Below are positions 28,734-37,151 of a stretch of DNA of 64,000 bases, one piece after another (position 1 is the first letter of the stretch; every line of letters begins with the position of its first letter). The notes below the pieces were generated by a model that saw only the letters and a list, made by a program, of their open reading frames with translations, searched no databases and was not told the origin of the DNA. The translations under genes and the position numbers were made by a program. Where the stretch lies: NCBI RefSeq assembly GCF_003171515.1, contig NC_089390.1, positions 5,022,001 to 5,086,000 of the forward strand, in the 5' to 3' direction. This DNA comes from Pyrenophora tritici-repentis (lineage: Eukaryota; Ascomycota; Dothideomycetes; Pleosporales; Pleosporaceae).

Positions 28734-30044
28734 ATCATCAATAAGATTAGGTGTAGGAGTTTGGGACTGCTTAAGTCTTGGAGTATGAGTCCTTGGGCGA
28801 CCTTGGGCTCTCAGGAGACTCTGAAACTCAGCGTCATGTTCTCGTCTGAGCTCCACGAATTGGGCTGTTCTTGGATTGGGTTCCCACCACTCCGGAGCTT
28901 TCTCAGTATACACGTAGAAGCAATCACGGAGGGCATGCCCCATGTCACATGCTGGACATTTGGGGCCTCTGGCGTCTGCGATCACAGTTTTACCAGGCAC
29001 GGCGTCCGCTTTGGCGGAGTTACCGTAGGCGTACGATCTTGCGCTTTTGCCTCTTCCTCTTGGAGGGATTGAAGAGCTTGGAGGTTCGCGATCGCCTTCC
29101 TCTATAGCTGTACGTTGATATCGGGGTCTGCCCCGTTTTCTGACTTGAGAGTTTCCCGTTTCCACATGGTGGGTGTCCCCATCCACGCGCTGGTCAGCGT
29201 TGCTGTTCGCAGCAAGAAATACAGATGGATCATCCACTGCAAAAGCTGCCTTTTGGCTTCTGTTTCGCGTGATCGGATGATTCAGCATCATATACTCTCG
29301 GAACCGTCTCATCATGTCCTTCTGGGTTACCCCAGGTTGATCCATCCCATTGGATTGGAAGGTTGCTGCCCATATTGGGGCTATTTTGTTTACTGCCGAC
29401 ATAAAGTCTACAGCTACTGATCTAAACTGAGTAGTATCAGGCACCTTAAGTGTCTCCGCTTCAGTTACAGCTTGATTGTACTCGGCGAGCCAGGTATCCC
29501 AGTTATTCGCGGATCGAGGTGGTTTAAGAGCACTGTAGTATCGCTGTCGCGCTTGCTCTCGTTCGGTTTCGATAGTGATGCCCACATGGGCTCGAAGGTT
29601 CTTGATCCAGTCTCTGATCGATCCATCTGGCGGACAGCAGGTGCGCTGTAGGTGAACCGCGACGGTAGATTGGACGAGGATCATAATGTGTTGGAGATTG
29701 GTTATCTCAGTCTTGTATCTGGCGTACTTTGTTTTGTATTGCTCCATTTTGAGTTTGTAGATCTCAAGATCGTCCTTGTAGGCTCGTTGTCCCGCTGAGG
29801 ATAGATCTGATAGTCTAGTTGGATTGGCTCCTGCAGGGAGTCCAGTCGATGGCGCGTAGTCGGCGCACTCCGGGAGCTCCGGAGGGAACGGCTCCATCAG
29901 TGGCAGCTTTGTCCCATCAGGATTGACCTGTTCCCATATATTGTAGGTGACACAGCGCGCTTGGAGTTGGCTGTACCAAGCGCGATAGTCGTGCTCGTCG
30001 CGTAGGAGCACTGTCGCGTTCTGTTGGTTGGCTTGAGCGGTCAT
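28731..30044 (-). CDS. gag: Copia Gag
   Basis: 437 residues from an ATG 48 bases inside the 5' LTR. The N-terminal two thirds are helical and capsid-like, with the segment YRAWYSQLQARCVTYN typical of Copia gag (UBN2-type). A basic region and a zinc knuckle CPACDMGHALRDC follow; its spacing is CX2CX3HX4C, one residue shorter than the usual CX2CX4HX4C. Gag forms the particle shell and binds the element RNA. The frame ends with UGA at 28733-28731, in frame with pol. Confidence 0.9.
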   Translation of the reverse strand: MTAQANQQNATVLLRDEHDYRAWYSQLQARCVTYNIWEQVNPDGTKLPLMEPFPPELPECADYAPSTGLPAGANPTRLSDLSSAGQRAYKDDLEIYKLKMEQYKTKYARYKTEITNLQHIMILVQSTVAVHLQRTCCPPDGSIRDWIKNLRAHVGITIETEREQARQRYYSALKPPRSANNWDTWLAEYNQAVTEAETLKVPDTTQFRSVAVDFMSAVNKIAPIWAATFQSNGMDQPGVTQKDMMRRFREYMMLNHPITRNRSQKAAFAVDDPSVFLAANSNADQRVDGDTHHVETGNSQVRKRGRPRYQRTAIEEGDREPPSSSIPPRGRGKSARSYAYGNSAKADAVPGKTVIADARGPKCPACDMGHALRDCFYVYTEKAPEWWEPNPRTAQFVELRREHDAEFQSLLRAQGRPRTHTPRLKQSQTPTPNLIDD

Positions 30045-30081
30045 AGCGATTTGGTTGTTGGATTATTGGTAGGGCGGATGA

Positions 30082-30091
30082 GACTCTTAAT
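30082..30091 (-). other. Candidate primer-binding site (half-tRNA type)
   Basis: The ten bases next to the 5' LTR read ATTAAGAGTC on the element strand. They are complementary to GACTCTTAAT, the anticodon stem and loop of a tRNA-Lys(CUU). Copia elements are known to prime with a 5' tRNA fragment cut in the anticodon arm; the tRNA match here is from memory of conserved loop sequence. Confidence 0.45.
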
Positions 30092-30317
30092 TGTCAGATT
30101 GTGATGGGTTATCAAAGACGGGGATAATAGTATAATAATATGATTGGGATCGATTGTATTGTTCTGGTCTGATGTCGTGTGTTCTGTTGTCCAACGCTGT
30201 TCGATCAGTTGGGTCGCGGTGGATTGTGCGCGCTGACTAATTTAACTGATCCACAGAATCCACAGCTCCGAACACCCGGATTTTGTCCACCACCCAAAAT
30301 ATGCCCATATTCTGACA
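30092..30317 (-). repeat. Copia 5' LTR (right copy)
   Basis: 226 bases, TGTCAGATTG...TCTGACA, matching 24976-25201. As the 5' LTR of a minus-strand element it should hold the promoter. Confidence 0.95.
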
Positions 30318-30322
30318 CTGGC
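30318..30322. repeat. Target-site duplication CTGGC (right)
   Basis: CTGGC directly after the right LTR; pairs with 24971-24975. Confidence 0.92.
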
Positions 30323-30530
30323 ATTGGCTTCTCGCAAAGGAAGATAAATGTATAAGCCCCCAGAATAGTTAGAATAAGCTTGTGGAGGGACCCATTGCAA
30401 TACTCGGTTTTGAAGATTAACTTGCAAGGGAGGGCTAAGAAGAGCAAGGAACTGCTGGTATAAGGCAACAACGAGGCGGCAAGGCCATCGCAGGAGATAA
30501 GATCTGAATGAGTGGAGTACCATATCCAAA
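30323..30530 (-). pseudogene. Displaced N-terminal remnant of the pepsin-fold gene
   Basis: Minus-strand sequence open in two overlapping frames with signal-peptide-like content (TSSSLLFLALPC in one frame). None of the frames joins the downstream exon without a stop or an unproven intron, so this end may have decayed in addition to the Copia insertion. Confidence 0.4.
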
Positions 30531-30561
30531 TTTAACTTCGATGTTGTACTTGCGTATAGTT

Positions 30562-30677
30562 ATGCGCTGCTGCAGGGCTATCACCTAGGGTTAGCGTCAG
30601 CCTCATCAATCCACCAATTGGCGAACGCCGCTTAGCGCCGCCTAGCGCCGACGTGGGACGTTTTCTGCAACTTTGTG
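30562..30677. repeat. Direct repeat flanking the pepsin-like pseudogene, copy 2
   Basis: Matches 22755-22866 in order and orientation (ATGCGCTGCTGCA, GGGTTAGCGTC, AATCCACCAA, CTGCAACTTTGTG). It lies just upstream of the pseudogene's 5' end. Confidence 0.7.
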
Positions 30678-31103
30678 GACGATTAAGAAACGGGTCGGTC
30701 TTTGCCTGTTTCTAATTCGTTGTTGCAATCAGATTTTGCGATAATCGCTGGGATACAGGCCTGGCTCACGTCCGACTGCCGTGTCGGTGTCTTAATAAAG
30801 CTGAGCTGTGCAGCAATGCTACATCGTAAGATTGCGCGCTGCGATAATTGTCTCCTTCTCTTCTTTGCAAGAGACGCATTTCGGGTTCCCTTATAGGATA
30901 TGTCTTAGGCCGTGCGACCCAGTTGTTCTTCGCCGTCTCTAAGCATTCCATATCACCCGCGTACGCTACAACCACGCATCGGAGTCGCGATCGAGAGAGA
31001 AATCAGAATTTGTGCGCGAGGAAAGCTCGAAACGAATACCTGAACCGAGTTGTCACATGTTCATTTCAATCACCTCTCGAGTACCCCATCAACTTGCCAA
31101 ACC
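30678..31103. other. Promoter region of the DUF3431 gene
   Basis: No gene is supported. The sequence is of normal composition again after the repeat at 30562-30677. Confidence 0.5.
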
Positions 31104-32173
31104 ATGCTGCGCTCACGCAGAAAAATTGAGGTCATTGTGGTAGCAGTGTTCTTACTTTGCGCATGGTTCCTCTTTGACGCCCATTTCCATGATCTCCAAG
31201 AAGAAAGCGTCGAGGCTAGCGCGGCTAAGAAGCTATGGAGATATGAGGCAACAAAAGCAGGAAAAGAGCAAAAGACTATAGAGCAGGAAATTGCGCATAG
31301 CACGACGAAAGAGGAAACATCGCCGACCTCCACTGTCCCGCAACATTCAAGCACATTAACGCACAGTACCACAGTCGCGACACCCAGCCCATCGTTACCT
31401 GATCGTGTTGTGGTAATGGCAAAGCTTCCCGAAGATGAAACAGACTGGGTACAAACCGACCTGCAAGACTGGCAATCAGCCATCTACAACATCGACACCG
31501 AAACGCCACACAACACATCGACTCTCGATCCGCTCACCAACAGCACCTTACGTACCCTTCGAAACAAGGGGATGGAAGCAAATGCATACCTCGCATACAT
31601 TGTGCAAAATTACGACAACCTGCCTTCAACAATCGCGTTCATTCATCCGCACAAAGATGGCTACCCGCTCGCCTGGCACACCGACAACAGCGAACATTCC
31701 AACGTGGTATCTCTGCAAAGCCTCAACATCAACTTCATCCAAAGCAATGGCTATGCGAATTTACGTTGCGTCCACGATCCCGGTTGTCCGCATGAAGTGA
31801 TGCCGTTCCGAGACCCACCTGAGGATCATCGAACGATCGAGGCAGCGATGCCGGATGCGTGGCGAGATTTGTTCAATAATAACGATGTGCCGCACATACT
31901 GGCGACTCCTTGCTGCGCGCAATTTGCTGTGTCGAGCAAGCAAGTGCAGAAGCGGTCTTTGGACGAGTACAAGAAGTTTTATACGTGGTTGATGGAAACT
32001 TCGCTGAAGGATGAGACTAGTGGAAGGGTGTTTGAGTATCTTTGGCATATACTGTTTGGTCAAGACCCTGTTTAGTAAGTACCAAATGAGGGGATTGGGA
32101 TCCGCAACTGCTGACTTTGATAAGCTGTCCTGCATACGAGAAGTGTTATTGCGATGTTTATAACAAATGTTGA
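31104..32173 (+). CDS. DUF3431 protein, single-pass membrane, lumenal domain
   Basis: Exon 1 is 31104-32074 and exon 2 is 32125-32173. The 50-nt intron (GTAAGT...ATAAG) restores a proper Cys-rich end, YCPAYEKCYCDVYNKC. The product is about 339 residues: a short basic cytosolic tail, a membrane helix (IVVAVFLLCAWFLF), a Thr/Ser-rich stem and a DUF3431 domain. The domain shows DWQSAIYNID, NKGMEANAYLAYIV, FIHPHKDGYPLAWHTD and ATPCCAQFAVS. Type II topology is typical of Golgi glycosyltransferase-like proteins, and DUF3431 is thought to be related to them; the activity is unproven. Without the second exon the frame would stop at 32075, losing the final cysteines. The gene is intact although it lies inside the mobile-element island. 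Confidence 0.9.
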
Positions 32174-32792
32174 TAACGCTCTGCATTTTGGACTGACTGA
32201 ACAATCTTGGTCAGCTAAATCTTCAGTTGTCTTGGGAGAGCCAAGCCGATATTGAATCTGGGACGGGCCGAGATCTCGGCTGTCATACGAAACCGCACGC
32301 ATCACGGAGTTAGTCCGACGATAACGTGCCTTGGCTGAGTCCGTATCAAGGCCTTAGATATCGGTTTCAGGCCACGAAGGTTTCAAGATTTGGATGTGGA
32401 GCTGCTGATATTTCGCTCAAACCAAACATCGACGTTATAAAAGAGCCCTAAGCTTGTTGGTTCCGCTCCAGCTTATGATCGCGATACGATCGTGTAACGG
32501 GCTGAGCCCGAGGTCACATGACTAGGCTGCTGGCCTAGTCGCTTCCTTCCCTTCTGTCCCTCACCTTGCCTCAGCTGCACGCGGACCGTGCGTCAACCCA
32601 AACAAAAGCTGAATGGCCGCCCACTTTCTTCTTCTCTTCATCTCGACTGTAAATAGCATCTGGGTTAGGTAGCTGGAATACAGTACCTACAGACCGTTCA
32701 CATCACCACCCCTTCGCAAAGTGAGCGAACTGGGATTTGGCGACTCCGAAGCAACTCCGAAAGACGAGCACAGAATCAAGGGACGTCTGAGT
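32174..32792. other. Intergenic with LTR-end-like motif
   Basis: No gene. At 32493 the sequence TGTAACGGGCTGAGCCC resembles the start of the solo LTR at 37267. An 8-bp inverted repeat GACTAGGC/GCCTAGTC lies at 32520-32540. The far end of such an element is not found. Confidence 0.45.
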
Positions 32793-33824
32793 TTATTTGA
32801 TATATTTACCCTTCAAGCATGACAAATGTTCATCCTGCTTCAAGAAATCTCCACCGTCTTGGTACGCCCTGAGAATTCCAGAATTTCGCTTGTGCACTTG
32901 CGCGACCATGCGGTCAATAGCATCCGTAGTCTGCTCCTCGAGGATTTTCTCATTTGCCTCTTTCGCTTCTTCACGAATTTCATGGAGACGCTTGAGCCAG
33001 TACATCCATCTCCATGGGGTGAATCCAGTTGGTGATCGCTTCCCGAATTCGGATTCTAGAAAGTTATGCCCACCCTGCCCAATCTTGCTGGGACAATCAT
33101 TCCATGAGACATCGCAGAGTTGGACAAGAACGTGACCAGCCTCTTTGACCCACACACACACAGCCGGCATAAGCTGCATCAAATCAAGAGTCGAGATCCA
33201 CTGATGTGAAGCAAGTTCATCTGGCTCCCCTCCGACAATCACGCGTCTTTCCTCAAAAGTAGAGGAGAACAGAACAAGACCGATCTGACAGATTCGATCC
33301 TTGCTAACGCGGGTCGACGCCAGCTTAGCTAAGAAGGACGCGAGATTGAGTCGCTGAGCGTTTTTCAAGGTCGCGCAATTGTTGATCCAGAATTCGGTCA
33401 TGTCCGTGGCCAGGAAGGGGAGGTCATTCCACACCGTGCCATCGACTGTTCGTGCGATATCGATGCCGTAGTTCCCAGTCACGGGCCTGGTCAACGGTCC
33501 CAGTCCCTGAATTCGGACGATATCGAGGACCAAGCGGTCGTGATCGTACGTATCATGTGCCGTGTGCACACTAAGCTGGTAGTACATGTGCCACATAGAA
33601 TGAATGTGGTGTACCAGAGAATCTATACCATCTCCTAGGCTGCAGTATCGATTGCTGACAACCCCAGCTCGATTATAGAAAGCTGCTCCGCGGAGCTCAT
33701 TAAATTCCCCACGCGCCACAGATTCACGAACGCTTAGCATATCCTTAGCCATTTCGTCTAGCTTGTTGAGTTCAGGAGGGCCCTCTGGCGAGGGGCTTAG
33801 TAGAGCATCACGGAGGTGATGCAT
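32793..33824 (-). CDS. DUF3632 family protein
   Basis: A single exon of 343 residues. The C-terminal half carries the DUF3632-type core: GGHNFLESEFGKRSPTGF, then PWRWMYWLKRLHEI and a Glu/Ala-rich helix ending DAIDRMVAQV. The middle has FWINNCATL and a helical repeat-like region. There is no signal peptide or membrane segment, so it is probably cytosolic or nuclear. Members are widespread in filamentous ascomycetes as uncharacterised cytosolic proteins and their role is unknown. The frame is complete with no RIP-type stops. The family name is from recognition of this motif order. Confidence 0.78.
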   Translation of the reverse strand: MHHLRDALLSPSPEGPPELNKLDEMAKDMLSVRESVARGEFNELRGAAFYNRAGVVSNRYCSLGDGIDSLVHHIHSMWHMYYQLSVHTAHDTYDHDRLVLDIVRIQGLGPLTRPVTGNYGIDIARTVDGTVWNDLPFLATDMTEFWINNCATLKNAQRLNLASFLAKLASTRVSKDRICQIGLVLFSSTFEERRVIVGGEPDELASHQWISTLDLMQLMPAVCVWVKEAGHVLVQLCDVSWNDCPSKIGQGGHNFLESEFGKRSPTGFTPWRWMYWLKRLHEIREEAKEANEKILEEQTTDAIDRMVAQVHKRNSGILRAYQDGGDFLKQDEHLSCLKGKYIK

Positions 33825-35002
33825 GTCGAGTTCGCGGTGGTGTTTGTGTTGTTCAATAAGTCAGTAGAGTGCAGGAAGAAGGATAAGAGAGAAAGGAAAG
33901 TACTTCCGGACATGCTTTTAAACCTAGTCTTCTTGTGACGGTTTGGGTGGCTAATAGACCAAAATCCCATAGATCCACCTCATCCTAATGTAGATTAGAT
34001 TGGAGCTTGAACGCTGTTGATCAGGCCTCCTGAGTGGGCCACTATTTTGTTCTAGCGACGTCAGCACCCGTATGAGCCTTCTGATAGCGTCCGCGGGGCG
34101 CGTGAAAGTCATGCTGATCCCTATTGCTGGTGTCTGCCTTGCCTCAGGGTGTGGAGTAGTGTTTGGCATAGAGAAGCAAGGGACCAAGCAGCGGCAAGAC
34201 TCAGTAATACGGGAGGTCAAGAGGCCCCTGCATGTATAGGCACGCTTGACCCTTGCACAGGATGCAGGTGCAGTGCACATCGACTTGCTGAAGGTGCGAC
34301 AGCTCCACCTCACAATTAGCACTAGCTCGGCAGAATCCCACCGGGGATTACACCAGCCTTGGTCTTAATAGTAGAGGAAAGGTCGGCATGAGTCTGTTGC
34401 TAGGAAGGTGATAGGACTTCGGGAACTTGGCAGATAGTGAACAAGCTATGATTGGTAAGAAGCGACCGCAAGTTCAAGCGTTATTCAGAAATTCGCCAAA
34501 TATTGATGCACAACTCCGCGATGGCTCGTTCAACTATCTCGGTCAGCTCTTCCAAGACGCTTCAAATACCAATGGGAACGGGGGCGCATGCCGTTGTGGT
34601 ATGATCGAGCATTGATAGCTCGATCGAATACAAATATTAGCGCCGCCTTACCTTCACAATTACTTGACCTCTTCATTACATGTTTGTGTGATGACTCGGG
34701 CCACGGTAATGTTATTACGAAGCGAATAATTTATTAGTCAATCGATGAGAGATTTAGTCCATTGCATTGAGTACAATCTAAGACTATACCGTGACTGGCC
34801 ACATGTTGAGCCACCCCACCAACATGTACATGAAGTTAGATATGAAGCTGTAGAGCCACTGCAAATCGTGATTATATTGCGATAACTTGGCGTTGTGCTA
34901 TGTACATGCTTGCGAAACTTTTATACTATGAAGATTTTTTTTGGTGCTGTTATTAATCGTGTTCGTGTCGTTTTGGGTGGAGCTGGCGATGCAGGTTGCG
35001 CC
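33825..35002. other. Gene-free stretch next to transposase remnant
   Basis: Short open frames only (for example 33951-34322 minus and 34427-34615 plus), with no recognisable domain. It ends in a run of ten C (about 35011-35020) just after the transposase frame. Confidence 0.5.
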
Positions 35003-36240
35003 TCAACAGCCCCCCCCCCCAAACGCGATTATCACTCCTCCGCTTTGTCTGTCGACCTTTAGGAGGCTTTGAAGCTGTTCTGTTGCCTCTTTGGAATTGT
35101 TGTAGAGCTTATTGAGAGTTGCGATCTCGTTTTTCTTGCTCTTTTTGGGCCCTCCGCGCGGCGGCTTCAGCCGCCTTTTTGCGCTCTTCTGCCCGGGCTT
35201 CTTTCGCACTTTCTCTCGCAACGCCTTTGCTTCCTCAGCCATCTTTCTCTTATACAAGGTATTTGCGACTTTTAGCTCTCTCTTCTGTGCTTTTTGGGGT
35301 TTTTCTGCTTCTTCTTCTTGATGTTTTACTCGCTCGCGAATCTGGGCTTTGCGGAGCTTTGAAGGACTCCAGAACACTGCACTACTATGATACTCTTTGC
35401 GCTGTTGAAGGTCTAGAGGCTTGCTCCTCTTCTTGTGCTTCTTTCTAAGTGCAAGAGCTTGGCGTAAGCACTCGTCTTCGGTGTTGAGTATATCGTTATG
35501 CGTCTTGAGGGAGTGAATGGACGTGCTCTTTTGTTGATTCATCTGTCTCGTCTTTTACCGTAGCATTGAATAAATTTCGGAGCTAAATCCAGCTGCTCTT
35601 GTTGCCCTTTGGCTCTGATCTTAGACTTTCATCTCAATCCGAAGCGGTGTTTCTAAAGCGCTTCAAGACTGCGTCGGCATTTGATGGCACCACCCCTGTG
35701 GCTTTAAAGGAATTCATGATGTTCTCAGAGGTAAAGGAAATGTTCCAGGTAGGCCAGAAAAGTGGGAAGAATTCTTCTTTACTAACAGGAGTGAGTCCTT
35801 GGCTGCGATAGAGAGAGTTGGTGGGTTCGGACGAGTACGCACTAGAAAGAGGCTTGAACATCACCACATCTAATGGCTGAAGACTGTGGGTCGAATGAGG
35901 AGGAAATACGATAAGGAGGATCTTGTGTTGATCGCAATATTCAATAAAATCCATAGTTAGATGATCCATGGCCGTCAAGGATCAAGAGGCAGTAACTTGA
36001 GCGCGCTTTCTTCCTAGTGCTTCTCTCGAACACCAGTTCAAGCCAAGCTAAACCAATTTCATCGTTCGACCATCCAGATGGTGAATTAGAGACGAAAACC
36101 TCGTGTTTGTTGACCTCTACATCCTCTACCCAGCCATTTCGAAGTGCTCCTTTACCTTGGTAGATGATTGCGGGAGGAATCTTTGTTCCATCAGCACAAA
36201 TGCAAGCTAGGAGCGTTATCCATTCCGGATACTTGGCAAG
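35003..36240 (-). pseudogene. pogo/Fot1-type DDE transposase remnant
   Basis: Read from 36240 downwards. A DDE_1 core begins at YPEWITLLACICADG and PPAIIYQGK and continues to LLILDGHGS at about 35980. Near there a small deletion shifts the frame into HLTMDFIEYCDQHKILL, FPPHSTHSLQPLDV and onward. After a further break at about 35600, a Lys/Arg-rich tail with RKEYHSSAVFWSPSKLRKA ends at 35003. This order is that of Fot1/pogo transposases of the Tc1-mariner group, which cut and paste DNA at TA sites. The N-terminal helix-turn-helix and the first catalytic Asp are missing: unrelated DNA starts at 36241. It cannot encode an active enzyme. Confidence 0.85.
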
Positions 36241-37151
36241 CTAGCTGTTGTGGCAAAAGAGGCTGTACATGCCCATGTTACGTAAGGGCAGTACGGGCGT
36301 AATAAAGTCCACTATGCGGTTAAGCGCTAGGCTCCGCGCTAATAGGGTACTAGGTAAATAGGGGTGTTCCGTAGACCTACAGCGGGCTAGAAATGCTAGT
36401 AGTATACAGCGCAGTAACGCTAGGAATATACAGCGTAGCAACTTTAAGATAAAAAATACGTTAAGCTATTCTGTAGAAGCTTATTAAAACTATATTAGGT
36501 TGTTATTAAGCGTCTTAGACCTACGCTCCGGTATGATAAAGTGTAACCACGTGACTAAAGTCACATGATATCCTATTGTAGCAGGCACTGCCCGGTGGGC
36601 AAGTGCACTTACCTCTGAGCCGAGAGCTCTTGTACACAGATATCACAACACGACAACAGATAGCAATACAATCGTTGATCCACAGCCTCCGACCCGACAC
36701 TGCTCACGCAGTTACAGGATAAGTTTGTCTCACCGCTGAGAGAGCGGTGTGGCAATGTGGTGGTAATGAAGTAACCAATGTATTGATCTGTATGTGTGTG
36801 TCTAGGTGGCCCTTTATAGGGTAACCAGAAGGCTGTGTTTACATGACGTATCTATGATACGATTGAGTGTAGAAAGTGCGGACCAAGATGAGGGAGGAGC
36901 ACCAGGACCAACATGTGGTAAGTGAGGTGCTCTTACCCAAGGCACATCTGGCCGGTAACAGTTTGTCTTGCTGTCGAGACGCGGTGAGAGCCTTCACTAG
37001 TATTCACGGTGAATCAGGCTTCCCGTGCTCTGATTGGCCAGGCACTGATTAGTCAGCTGCTCCGTGCGCGCACCATAGATATTCTCCCTTCTCCCGTAGC
37101 TCCAATACAACAAGTTCACGCACATTTCTCCACCTTCATCACTTGCACGAC
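36241..37151. other. Repeat-derived DNA at the ABC pseudogene's 5' edge
   Basis: No gene. TA-rich to about 36540 (RIP-like), then sequence starting TGTAACCACGTGACTAAAGT at 36541, with a small palindrome GTGACTAAAGTCAC. It resembles LTR leader DNA but I could not find both ends. It replaces the first membrane domain of the transporter that follows. Confidence 0.45.

Larger units (their letters stand above)
24976..30317 (-). mobile_element. Ty1/Copia LTR retrotransposon, apparently complete and young
   Basis: A 5342-bp element with 226-bp LTRs at both ends (TGTCAGA...TCTGACA) that I read as identical, and a perfect 5-bp target duplication CTGGC. Gag and pol lie on the minus strand. Domain order in pol is protease, integrase, reverse transcriptase, RNase H, which defines Copia rather than Gypsy. 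Both coding parts are open apart from a single UGA between them. It inserted into the N-terminal coding or leader region of a pepsin-fold gene, in the same orientation. Identical LTRs and the lack of RIP-type stop codons mean the insertion is recent compared with the decayed repeats around it. Confidence 0.95.

Noticed and set aside
30068..30091. A tRNA gene fragment at the LTR edge
   Set aside because: Only the D-arm-to-anticodon part is similar and it abuts the LTR exactly, so a primer-binding site is the better reading.
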